Positions 1 to 6,007 are shown, counted from the first letter of the stretch. The stretch is DNA of 7,711 nucleotides from an uncultured Erysipelotrichaceae bacterium (GCA_900317015.1 ONFH01000086.1:1-7711), one strand, 5' to 3'. The notes: generated by a model from the letters alone, not told the origin. Numbers and translations are program-made.

Positions 1-396
1 GAAGAAGAAAAAGAAGCCACAAATGAAGTGCCTGCCGATGAAGAAAAAGTGGATGTCAATGGCAATATTCTTGATTCCAAGAAGATCTTAGTTTTATGTG
101 CTGGTGGCGGGACCTCTGGTTTACTTGCCAACGCTCTTGCGAAAGGGGCCAAAGAAAAAGGCATTCCTTTAGTCACAGCAGCTGGCAGCTATGGTGCCCA
201 TACGGATATTATGAAAGATTATGATCTCGTGATCTTAGCGCCACAGGTTGCCTCTTATTATCAGGACTTAAAGAAAGATACTGATCGATTAGGTATTAAA
301 TCTGTAGCCTGCCAGGGGAAACAATATATTGAATTAACAAGAAATCCATTAAAAGCTTTGGCATTCGTATTCAAAGTACTAGAGGAGGACTATTAA
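1..396 (+). CDS. lacE: PTS lactose-specific EIIBC component, C-terminal IIB domain (partial, 5' end outside window)
   Basis: This is the last 131 codons of the lactose permease of the phosphotransferase system, which moves lactose across the membrane and phosphorylates it to lactose 6-phosphate. The frame is open from base 1, so the membrane IIC domain lies upstream of the window. The visible part begins with a Glu-rich linker (fragment residues 1-16) and then the soluble IIB domain. That domain starts with KKILVLCAGGGTSGLLANAL; the Cys at fragment residue 33 (bases 97-99) is the expected phosphorylated cysteine, phosphorylated by LacF (IIA). The later LVILAPQVASYYQDL and TDRLGIK segments also match LacE IIB as I remember it from Lactococcus. 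A start codon proposed at 28 would be internal to the linker and is not credible. It stops with TAA just before lacG, whose ribosome binding site lies inside the last codons. Free-standing IIB is an alternative only if a stop lies just upstream. Confidence 0.93.
   Translation, partial: EEEKEATNEVPADEEKVDVNGNILDSKKILVLCAGGGTSGLLANALAKGAKEKGIPLVTAAGSYGAHTDIMKDYDLVILAPQVASYYQDLKKDTDRLGIKSVACQGKQYIELTRNPLKALAFVFKVLEEDY
383..388 (+). promoter_or_regulatory. Ribosome binding site of lacG
   Basis: AGGAGG lies 9 bases before the ATG at 398 and sits inside the last codons of lacE, which fixes the lacG start and suggests translational proximity of the two genes. Confidence 0.8.
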
Positions 397-397
397 T

Positions 398-1798
398 ATG
401 AGATTTCCAGAAGATTTTGTATTCGGTGGTGCGACGGCCGCTTATCAGTGTGAAGGAGAAACACGTACACATGGGAAAGGGAAAGTCGCCTGGGACGACT
501 TTCTCGAAGCCCAGGGTCGCTTCTCTGGTGATCCAGCCAGTGATTTCTATCATCAGTATCCCGTAGATCTAGACTTATGCCGTAAATTCCATATCAAAGC
601 GATTCGTATCTCGATTGCCTGGAGCCGTATTTTCCCAAGCGGGACAGGAACGGTCAATCAGGAAGGCGTAGACTACTACCATCGCGTCTTTCAGGAATGT
701 CATAAAAATGGTGTTGAACCTTATGTGACATTACATCATTTTGATACGCCAGATGTGCTTCATAAAAAAGGGGACTTCTTAAATCGAGAGACTGTTGAGG
801 CTTTTGTGGATTATGCAAAATTCTGTTTTGAAGAATATCAGGATGAAGTCTCTTACTGGTTTACGTTTAATGAAGTCTGGCCAGTTGCGACCAATCAGTA
901 TATTGAAGGAACATTCCCACCAGGCATCAAATATGATATTCCTAAGGCTATTTATTCGATGCATTATATGATGCTTGCCCATGCTAAAGCTGTCTTGGCC
1001 TTTAAGGAAGGCGGCTATAAAGGAAAGATCGGGGTCATTCATTCTTTAGAGACTAAGTATCCTTATGAAGACAATGATGCAGATCGTTTAGCCGCTAAGA
1101 AAGAAGATATTCTTGCCAATCAATTCGTCTTAGATGCAACATTCTTAGGTGAGTATACAAAAGAAACATTAGATATGATCCAGTCTTTAGCTTCAATCAA
1201 CGGTGGCTCATTTGAAGTAGATCCACAGGATCTCAAAATTATGAAGAAGGCAGCCCCTTTCAATGATTATTTAGGGATGAACCATTATCAGTCTCATTTC
1301 ATTAAAGCCTATGATGGGGACAATGATATCTATCATAATGGGACTGGTGAAAAAGGAACAAATCGTTTCCGCCTCAAAGGCATTGGCGAAAGAATGTTTA
1401 AAGAAGGTATTGAAACCACAGACTGGGATTGGCTGATCTATCCAAAAGGGATGTATGACATGATCATGCGTATTCAAGAACAGTATCCAATGTATAAAGC
1501 TATTTATATTACTGAAAATGGCATGGGTTATAAAGATACCTTTGAAGATGGTTTTATTGATGATACCCCACGCTGTGATTATATAAATAAGCACTTAAAA
1601 GCTTTAAAACAGGCCATTTCTGATGGCGCGAATGTCAAAGGTTACTTTGTCTGGTCATTGATGGACGTGTTCTCATGGTCGAATGGCTACAATAAACGCT
1701 ATGGCCTCTTCTATGTCGATTTTAAAACTCAGAAACGTTATCCAAAATGTTCTGCTTACTATTATAAAACGGTCATCGACCGTAAGGATGTTCTATGA
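398..1798 (+). CDS. lacG: 6-phospho-beta-galactosidase (GH1 family)
   Basis: LacG hydrolyses lactose 6-phosphate, made by the PTS, to glucose and galactose 6-phosphate in the cytoplasm. The 466-residue product is about the same length as Lactococcus LacG and has the whole GH1 barrel. The N-terminal FGGATAAYQCEG (9-20) is the GH1 signature. The acid/base Glu is E159 in TFNEV, and the nucleophile is E373 in ITENG. The C-terminal SLMDVFSWSNGYNKRYG carries S426, W427, K433 and Y435, matching residues known to bind the 6-phosphate and favour galactose in LacG. This separates it from unphosphorylated beta-glucosidases and fits the adjacent lacE. The start is set by AGGAGG 9 bases upstream. The stop codon overlaps the start of the next gene, so the two are probably co-transcribed and translationally coupled. 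A 6-phospho-beta-glucosidase is possible but less likely, given the close match to LacG through the WSLMDVFSWSNGY region. Confidence 0.95.
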   Translation: MRFPEDFVFGGATAAYQCEGETRTHGKGKVAWDDFLEAQGRFSGDPASDFYHQYPVDLDLCRKFHIKAIRISIAWSRIFPSGTGTVNQEGVDYYHRVFQECHKNGVEPYVTLHHFDTPDVLHKKGDFLNRETVEAFVDYAKFCFEEYQDEVSYWFTFNEVWPVATNQYIEGTFPPGIKYDIPKAIYSMHYMMLAHAKAVLAFKEGGYKGKIGVIHSLETKYPYEDNDADRLAAKKEDILANQFVLDATFLGEYTKETLDMIQSLASINGGSFEVDPQDLKIMKKAAPFNDYLGMNHYQSHFIKAYDGDNDIYHNGTGEKGTNRFRLKGIGERMFKEGIETTDWDWLIYPKGMYDMIMRIQEQYPMYKAIYITENGMGYKDTFEDGFIDDTPRCDYINKHLKALKQAISDGANVKGYFVWSLMDVFSWSNGYNKRYGLFYVDFKTQKRYPKCSAYYYKTVIDRKDVL

Positions 1799-2442
1799 TG
1801 AAGGGTGTGATTTTTGATTTCAATGGCACGCTGTTTCTTGATCACGATAAGCATGTCTTAGCCTGGAATCAGATCTCCATGAAGTTACGTGGTCGTCCCA
1901 TCACGCAGGAGGAACTGCTAGATCATTTTAACGGTGTTCCTAATGAAGTCATCATTGATTATCTATGTGAAGGACAAGCTTCGAAAAAACAAAAAGAAGC
2001 ATTAAGTGCTTTAAAAGAACAGTACTACCGTTCATACTGTTTAGAAGATGCCAAAAGCTTTCATTTGATCAAAGGGGCTGAAGCGTATTTCCGTTCACTA
2101 CGTGATCAGGGGATTCCTTTTACGATTGCCAGTGCTTCGATCAAGGAGAATATTGATTTCTTTGCTCGTGCCTTTCAATTAAATCGATACTTCGATATAT
2201 CTACGATTGTCTATGATGATGGGTCCTATAAAAACAAGATCGATATGTTTAAAGAAGCTTCTAGACGTCTGGCAATTCCATTACGAGACTGTCGGATCTT
2301 TGAAGATAGTGTCTCTGGCATTAAAAGTGCCTATGAAGCAGGCTGTGATGATATTGTGGTCGTCGACACGACGGCGAAAGGGGAGACGTATAAAAGTCTT
2401 CCAGGGGTTAAACGAGTGATTCAAGATCTAACGGAGGTGTGA
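1795..2442 (+). CDS. HAD-superfamily hydrolase, beta-phosphoglucomutase/phosphatase-like, with DxNxT motif I
   Basis: This 215-residue protein is a class I HAD enzyme, a cytoplasmic family that transfers or hydrolyses phosphate on small molecules. Motif I is FDFNGT (nucleophile D8, N10, T12), motif II is at TIASAS (110-115), a motif III Lys is K146 or K148, and motif IV is IFEDSVSGIKSA with E170 and D171. Residues of about 20-95 form a helical cap, as in subfamily I. The usual second Asp of motif I is Asn, which in related enzymes would remove the general acid/base. The start overlaps the lacG stop (ATGATG); AAGGA at 1784-1788 is 6 bases from the ATG at 1795 and 9 from the one at 1798, so the protein may begin at either. 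Lying between lacG and galM, it probably acts on a sugar phosphate, perhaps galactose 6-phosphate or glucose phosphate, but the substrate cannot be read from sequence. Confidence 0.85.
   Translation: MMKGVIFDFNGTLFLDHDKHVLAWNQISMKLRGRPITQEELLDHFNGVPNEVIIDYLCEGQASKKQKEALSALKEQYYRSYCLEDAKSFHLIKGAEAYFRSLRDQGIPFTIASASIKENIDFFARAFQLNRYFDISTIVYDDGSYKNKIDMFKEASRRLAIPLRDCRIFEDSVSGIKSAYEAGCDDIVVVDTTAKGETYKSLPGVKRVIQDLTEV
2433..2438 (+). promoter_or_regulatory. Ribosome binding site deciding the galM start
   Basis: GGAGGT, inside the end of the HAD gene, is 6 bases before the ATG at 2445. The in-frame GTG at 2439 directly abuts this site and so is too close to be the start. Confidence 0.75.
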
Positions 2443-2444
2443 TC

Positions 2445-3449
2445 ATGATCAATGTCATTCATAAAAATAATCTGATTGATGAAATGGTTATAAAGAACGA
2501 AGAGATGGAAGTGCATGTTTTGAATATGGGCTGTACGATCAAGAATATCTTTGTGAAAGATAAAGAAGACAAAGAGCGTGATGTCGTTCTCGGATACGAC
2601 GATGTTCTTGATTATATGTGTTATGATGGTTACTTAGGAGCCTGCGTGGGCCGTGTGGCCAATCGTATTCGTCATGGACGATTCACATTAGACGGTAAGG
2701 ACTATCAGTTACCTATTAACAATGGTCCAAATGCCATTCATGGTGGACTCAAGGGGTTCTCCTACCGACTCTTTGATTACACCTTGGGTGATGATCTGGT
2801 AGATTTCTCTTATCTTTCTCCTAATGGTGAAGAAGGCTATCCAGGAGAACTAGATCTACATGTGATCTACCGTTTAGAAGGATCTAAGCTAACGATCGAC
2901 TACTATGCGAAAACAAGTAAGAAGACGCTGATCAATCTGACCAATCATTCTTATTTCAACTTAAACGGCAAGGCATCACCTGTTGGTGATCATCTTTTGA
3001 AAGTAAAAGCTTCAAGATATGCCTGTGTTGATGGAGATGGTCTGGTGACTGGTGAGATCAAGGATGTCAAAAATACACCGTTTGACTTTACTAAAGAGAA
3101 AGCCATCAAGGAAGCCTTGAAACAAGACGATTCCCAGATCAAGATTGCCAGAGGTTTAGATCATCCATTCCTCTTTGATGACAAGAAAGATCAGGTCTCT
3201 TTATACAGCAAGGACAGCGGGATTGTCATGACTGTTTCGACAAGTCTTCCTCAGGCGCAGATCTACACGGCAAATTATTTAGATGGCCGCATTGGCAAAT
3301 ATCATGAAGCAATGAATGCTCAAGAGGCAGTGTGCGTGGAGACACAGTATATGCCCGATGCGATCCATCTAGAAAAGGATCCTTCGGTGATCTTATCACC
3401 AGAAGAGACGTATCATGAAATGACAAGCTACAATTTTACGATTCAATAA
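2445..3449 (+). CDS. galM: Aldose 1-epimerase (galactose mutarotase)
   Basis: GalM interconverts the alpha and beta anomers of galactose or glucose in the cytoplasm, feeding the alpha form to galactokinase. The 334-residue protein has the family's normal length and residues. R70 and R74 lie in VGRVANRIRHG, H99 in NAIHGG, and the catalytic acid H168 in LTNHSYFNLNG. D239 and H240 lie in RGLDHPF, and the catalytic base E299 in VCVETQYMPDAIH. The start at 2445 is chosen from the GGAGGT spacing; an overlapping in-frame GTG six bases earlier would add two residues. Only 2 bases separate it from the HAD stop, and it is the last gene before a strong terminator, so it is the end of the lac operon. In a pathway that yields galactose 6-phosphate, a mutarotase implies that some free galactose or glucose is also handled. 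Related epimerases act on hexose 6-phosphates, so that substrate cannot be excluded. Confidence 0.94.
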   Translation: MINVIHKNNLIDEMVIKNEEMEVHVLNMGCTIKNIFVKDKEDKERDVVLGYDDVLDYMCYDGYLGACVGRVANRIRHGRFTLDGKDYQLPINNGPNAIHGGLKGFSYRLFDYTLGDDLVDFSYLSPNGEEGYPGELDLHVIYRLEGSKLTIDYYAKTSKKTLINLTNHSYFNLNGKASPVGDHLLKVKASRYACVDGDGLVTGEIKDVKNTPFDFTKEKAIKEALKQDDSQIKIARGLDHPFLFDDKKDQVSLYSKDSGIVMTVSTSLPQAQIYTANYLDGRIGKYHEAMNAQEAVCVETQYMPDAIHLEKDPSVILSPEETYHEMTSYNFTIQ

Positions 3450-3474
3450 AAAAACGAGGTCGCCCTCGTTTTTT
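3449..3474. terminator. Bidirectional intrinsic terminator between convergent galM and trpS
   Basis: A run of six A's and CGAGG pairs with CCTCG and six T's around a TCGC loop. Read on either strand it gives a GC hairpin followed by a U tract, so it serves both the lac operon (+) and trpS (-), whose stop codon is 3 bases beyond it. Confidence 0.92.
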
Positions 3475-3477
3475 AGT

Positions 3478-4476
3478 TTACTTAATTGTAATACCCATCT
3501 TACGTTCAACTTTTGCAAGTTTCTTTCTAGCAATACGACGGGCTTTATCAGCACCTTCATTTAAGATTTCTGGAATCATATTGCTATTGACGATTTCATT
3601 ATAACGATCTTGAATCTTCTGTAATTCATTACCAACGACTTCCGCTAAGTCTTTCTTGAATTCGCCATAGCCTTTGCCTTCATACATCGCTTCAAGTTCT
3701 TTGATCGTCTTACCGCTTAAGATGGAATAGATTTCTAACAGGTTAGAGACACCTGGTTTATTTTCTTTATCATAGATGATATGTGAATCACTATCAGTAA
3801 CCGCACTCATAATCTTTTTCTTAGAGACATTGATTGGATCTAAGATATAGATACAGCCTTTACCTGTAGGATCTGATTTAGACATCTTACTTGTTGGATC
3901 CTGTAAAGACATGATACGACCACCAACTTTAGGTGTTAATGGTTCTGGTAATTTGAATGTATCTGAATAACGTTTATTGAAACGTTCAGCAACATTTCTT
4001 GCTAATTCTACATGTTGCTTCTGGTCATCACCAACTGGTACATAATCAGGATCATACATTAAGATATCGGCATTCATTAATGAAGGGTAGTTGAAGATCC
4101 CTGCACCGATTGAAACATCATGTCTTGCTTTTGCTTTTTCTAACTGCATCTTATACTGAGTCATACGAGATAATTCACCCATTGTGACCATGCAGCCTAA
4201 ATACCAGCCTAATTGGGCATGTTCTAAGACATCACTCTGTAAGAATAAAGTGACTTTCTTTGGATCAAGACCAGCTGCTAAGTATAAAGCAATTAAATCT
4301 TTTGTGTTCTTACGTAGATCTTTAGGCTCCTGATAAATTGTCATGGAATGAAGGTTTGCAATGAAAATGATCATTTCATATTCATCCTGATAACTGACAA
4401 AAGGTTTGATGGCACCAATATAGTTGCCTAGTGTAACACGTCCTGTTGGCTTGATGCCGCTTAACATTCTTTTCAT
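3478..4476 (-). CDS. trpS: Tryptophanyl-tRNA synthetase
   Basis: TrpS is the class I aminoacyl-tRNA synthetase that activates tryptophan with ATP and charges tRNA-Trp. The 332-residue protein is the usual bacterial length. The N-terminal PTGRVTLGNYIGAIK (10-24) holds the HIGH-equivalent signature, here TLGN. YPSLMNADILMYD (130-142) and VGDDQKQHVELARNVAERFN (148-167) are typical of TrpRS and separate it from TyrRS. The KMSKS loop is present exactly at 197-201. The start at 4476 is set by AAGGAGG 9 bases upstream; an extended TTG frame from 4500 would run through this ribosome binding site and add eight residues with no family match. It is transcribed alone, towards galM, from its own promoter, and a Trp T-box leader controls it. 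It ends 3 bases from the shared terminator. Confidence 0.97.
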   Translation of the reverse strand: MKRMLSGIKPTGRVTLGNYIGAIKPFVSYQDEYEMIIFIANLHSMTIYQEPKDLRKNTKDLIALYLAAGLDPKKVTLFLQSDVLEHAQLGWYLGCMVTMGELSRMTQYKMQLEKAKARHDVSIGAGIFNYPSLMNADILMYDPDYVPVGDDQKQHVELARNVAERFNKRYSDTFKLPEPLTPKVGGRIMSLQDPTSKMSKSDPTGKGCIYILDPINVSKKKIMSAVTDSDSHIIYDKENKPGVSNLLEIYSILSGKTIKELEAMYEGKGYGEFKKDLAEVVGNELQKIQDRYNEIVNSNMIPEILNEGADKARRIARKKLAKVERKMGITIK

Positions 4477-4485
4477 TATAGTTTT

Positions 4486-4492
4486 CCTCCTT
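4486..4492 (-). promoter_or_regulatory. Ribosome binding site of trpS
   Basis: AAGGAGG on the minus strand is 9 bases before the ATG at 4476, just downstream of the T-box terminator. It rules out the upstream TTG start at 4500. Confidence 0.85.
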
Positions 4493-4502
4493 CTTCCCAA
4501 AT

Positions 4503-4531
4503 AAAAAACACCTGTCCAAAAGGACAGATGT
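4503..4531 (-). terminator. Conditional terminator of the trpS T-box
   Basis: ACATCTGTCC (4531-4522) pairs over 10 bp, with one G-U, with GGACAGGTGT (4517-4508) around a TTTT loop, followed by a U run to 4503. It forms when the antiterminator is not stabilised by uncharged tRNA. Confidence 0.93.
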
Positions 4532-4551
4532 ACATCATCTGTTTAGCCACC
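4522..4551 (-). promoter_or_regulatory. T-box antiterminator
   Basis: On the minus strand GG (4551-4550) pairs with CC (4523-4522) around the seven-base bulge UGGCUAA. The upper helix ACAGATG/CATCTGT (4542-4536 with 4530-4524) closes an ATGTA loop. The 3' arm of this helix is also the 5' arm of the terminator, so the two folds exclude each other. Confidence 0.85.
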
Positions 4552-4724
4552 ATTTGGGAATGCAATCACATTCTGTCAAGTAACGCTGACATACGTCTTA
4601 CAACTCATGCTGCAAGAAGCTCCTGAAACCCAATTTCACTTTATGCATCAGTTCTGCTTCCACCACCCGCAGACTCTCTCTACATCTCACATAAGCTACT
4701 TATTTTCATTCATTGCTTGCCACC

Positions 4725-4753
4725 ATTATAGAACGAGTCATTCTATAAATCAA
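4725..4753 (-). promoter_or_regulatory. Sigma-A-type promoter of trpS leader
   Basis: On the minus strand TTGATT (4753-4748) and a perfect TATAAT (4730-4725) are separated by 17 bases. Transcription would start near 4720-4718, right at the base of T-box stem I. Confidence 0.88.
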
Positions 4754-4824
4754 TGACGAAAGATAAAAAGATGGCTGATCCTATGAAAAAGGAAGGCTTA
4801 AAAAATTGATATGTTTTAAAGATA

Positions 4825-4851
4825 TAGACAGATGAAAAAAAGATATACAAT
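4825..4851 (+). promoter_or_regulatory. Candidate distal promoter of spx
   Basis: TAGACA (4825-4830) and TACAAT (4846-4851) each resemble the consensus but are only 15 bases apart. It would start near 4858 and give a leader carrying the whole ribosome binding site. It overlaps the proximal candidate, so the two could not be used at once. Confidence 0.3.
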
Positions 4852-4872
4852 ATCGAATATTATCGTTATAAT
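4844..4872 (+). promoter_or_regulatory. Candidate proximal promoter of spx
   Basis: TATACA (4844-4849) and a perfect TATAAT (4867-4872) are 17 bases apart. The predicted start, near 4877-4879, would leave only about 11-13 leader bases, beginning within the Shine-Dalgarno sequence. The -10 box lies in a perfect inverted repeat. Confidence 0.6.
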
Positions 4873-4876
4873 ATGG

Positions 4877-4884
4877 AGGAGGTG
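4877..4884 (+). promoter_or_regulatory. Ribosome binding site of spx
   Basis: AGGAGGTG, close to perfect, ends 5 bases before the ATG at 4890 and fixes the spx start. Confidence 0.88.
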
Positions 4885-4889
4885 GGAGC

Positions 4890-5381
4890 ATGATTAGAAT
4901 ATATACAGCACCGAGCTGTGCTTCTTGTCGAAAAGTTAAAGCGTGGCTAAAAGAACATGATATTCCATATGTGGAAAAGAATATCTTTTCTACACTGCTT
5001 AGAGAGGACGAACTTCGTGAACTATTAGAACGTTCAGAAAATGGAACTGATGATATTATTTCCAAACGTTCAAAGATCATGAAGGAAGGTAAAGTGAATA
5101 TTGATGATATGTCCGTGAATGAACTGATCAAGTTTATTCAGAAGAACCCATCCGTTCTTAAACGTCCGATCATTATCGACGAGCGCCGTTTTCAGGTCGG
5201 CTACAATGCCGAAGAAATCCGTGCCTTCATCCCTCGTGAGTTAAGAAAACTTGCCGAATGCGATCATACTGATTACTGTCCATCATTCTTTGATCCAAAA
5301 CAGTTAAAGAAAGAATATGATCGTGATTATAAGAAAGATAAAGAAGCACCTCAAATGAAACACAAGCTAAGTAAGGCCTAG
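4890..5381 (+). CDS. spx: Spx-family transcriptional regulator (ArsC-like), with C-terminal extension
   Basis: Spx binds the C-terminal domain of the RNA polymerase alpha subunit and reprogrammes transcription during disulfide and other stress. The ArsC/thioredoxin-like fold is clear over residues 1-123. YTAPSCASCRK holds the redox pair C10 and C13. NGTDDIISKRSK includes G52, whose Bacillus counterpart contacts alpha, and R60. KRPIIIDERRFQVGYN (91-106) carries R92, which is conserved in the family. Bacillus Spx ends near residue 131, whereas this protein runs to 163 with a charged tail containing C124, H126 and C130 and ending in LSKA. The family is normally destroyed by ClpXP through its C-terminus, so the tail may change its turnover. 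The start is set by AGGAGGTG 5 bases upstream. It stands alone between a promoter region and its own terminator. An arsenate reductase is unlikely because the CxxC and GTDDIIS features are those of Spx. Confidence 0.95.
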   Translation: MIRIYTAPSCASCRKVKAWLKEHDIPYVEKNIFSTLLREDELRELLERSENGTDDIISKRSKIMKEGKVNIDDMSVNELIKFIQKNPSVLKRPIIIDERRFQVGYNAEEIRAFIPRELRKLAECDHTDYCPSFFDPKQLKKEYDRDYKKDKEAPQMKHKLSKA

Positions 5382-5401
5382 ATCAACATCTAGGTCTTTT
5401 T
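5375..5401 (+). terminator. Intrinsic terminator of spx, overlapping its stop codon
   Basis: GGCCTAGAT pairs over 9 bp (one G-T) with ATCTAGGTC around CAAC, followed by five T's. The spx TAG stop (5379-5381) lies within the 5' arm. Confidence 0.9.
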
Positions 5402-5410
5402 AGCACAAAG

Positions 5411-5436
5411 AAAAAGTAGAGAGGGCTCTCTACTTT
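5411..5436 (-). terminator. Intrinsic terminator of the CYTH gene
   Basis: AAAGTAGAGAG and CTCTCTACTTT form an 11-bp inverted repeat (5413-5423 with 5426-5436), of which the closing pairs must open to make a loop. On the minus strand it is followed by further T's, to 5411. It overlaps the end of the CYTH frame and, being symmetric, would also back up spx termination. Confidence 0.85.
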
Positions 5437-5990
5437 AAAGTCTCTAAGAAACGTTTCAGCTTGGAATCACAGTTATGTGTATAAGACAAATGGAATGTCT
5501 CACATAATTCTTCAAACTGTTTCTTTCCTTCTTCTTCATTATTGACTTCAAACTCAAATTCAAAATCATGATGATCATTATAGAAGTTCTCATCCAAACT
5601 TAACATACCATAATGTAAGGCGATGTCATGTCTGATCGTTTTTAAAGATCCTGAATATGTGATCTGTGTCGGATCAATACCGTGATCTTCTAAGACCTTC
5701 TTGATTCCATTATCTGGCATGAAACCGTTTGTGAAGGAATCAAGATCTTCTTTGGTGATGTTTTCGTTATGTTCAATTTTAGCAAAGCCATCAGGAATCT
5801 TTAAGGTCATTTCATACTGATCCTCTTTTTCTCTAACGCGTAAGGCATAACGCTTTTCTTCTAATTCATGACTTGTGAAATAGTAATTGATCTGTGTGTA
5901 GGTATGACATTCATCATAAGCGTCGATGATCTGATGAAAAGTCTTTTTGTCTAACATGATCTTATATTCGACTTCTTTATTCTTTTCCAT
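5430..5990 (-). CDS. CYTH-domain protein (YjbK-like, triphosphate tunnel superfamily)
   Basis: CYTH proteins bind triphosphates in a beta-barrel tunnel and include adenylate cyclases, thiamine triphosphatases and inorganic triphosphatases. The physiological role of the Firmicute YjbK group is not settled. The 186-residue protein begins with the diagnostic ExExK motif as EVEYK (6-10). The barrel then shows LRVREK (50-55), TLKIP (62-66), R120, SLDEN (131-135) and FEFEFEVN (143-150), whose alternating charged residues are those expected to line the tunnel and bind metal. The start at 5990 is preferred over an in-frame GTG at 5999 because GGTGA sits just upstream of the ATG and the promoter would start transcription near 6001. 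In Bacillus, yjbK lies in the spx-nadF region; here it is on the opposite strand to both neighbours and has its own promoter and terminator. The exact substrate cannot be inferred. Confidence 0.9.
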   Translation of the reverse strand: MEKNKEVEYKIMLDKKTFHQIIDAYDECHTYTQINYYFTSHELEEKRYALRVREKEDQYEMTLKIPDGFAKIEHNENITKEDLDSFTNGFMPDNGIKKVLEDHGIDPTQITYSGSLKTIRHDIALHYGMLSLDENFYNDHHDFEFEFEVNNEEEGKKQFEELCETFHLSYTHNCDSKLKRFLETLK

Positions 5991-6007
5991 GTAATTCACC
6001 CGTGCCT

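Larger units (their letters stand above)
4503..4720 (-). promoter_or_regulatory. Tryptophan T-box riboswitch (trpS leader)
   Basis: This untranslated leader senses uncharged tRNA-Trp and switches trpS on by antitermination. Reading the minus strand, stem I is closed by GCAAG (4720-4716) with CTTGC (4616-4612). It contains an AGTA internal-loop motif near 4700-4697, AGAGAG, and an apical hairpin closed by AGTCTGC and GCAGAACT with a GGTGGTGGAA loop (4675-4650). The 3' side of the specifier loop reads GAAATTGGG, placing a UGG Trp codon at 4632-4630. Stem III is GAATG/CATTC (4573-4558). The antiterminator bulge holds UGGC (4549-4546), which fits a tRNA ending in GCCA, the discriminator of bacterial tRNA-Trp. 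The helix above it is ACAGATG/CATCTGT. Order and spacing are typical for the class, but the 14-base T-box is divergent. The specifier assignment agrees with the downstream gene. Confidence 0.93.

Noticed and set aside
1271..1594. Minus-strand 107-codon frame inside lacG
   Set aside because: It is opposite a complete GH1 gene, matches no family I recognise, and is typical shadow coding.
4477..4500. In-frame TTG extension of trpS adding eight residues (start MGRRRKTI)
   Set aside because: It runs through the trpS ribosome binding site, has no such site of its own, and adds residues that precede the normal TrpRS N-terminus.
4771..4809. A 12-codon ATG reading frame between the trpS and spx promoters
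   Set aside because: It has no ribosome binding site, no promoter aligned to it, and is well within chance for this length.
4781..5131. Minus-strand 116-codon frame opposite spx
   Set aside because: It is the mirror of a clear spx gene, is Ser/Phe-rich as expected for an antisense frame, and has no ribosome binding site.
5446..5459. A cre-like palindrome (AAGAAACGTTTCAG) for catabolite control
   Set aside because: It mismatches the required outer bases of the cre consensus, and lies at the 3' end of the CYTH coding region rather than near a promoter.
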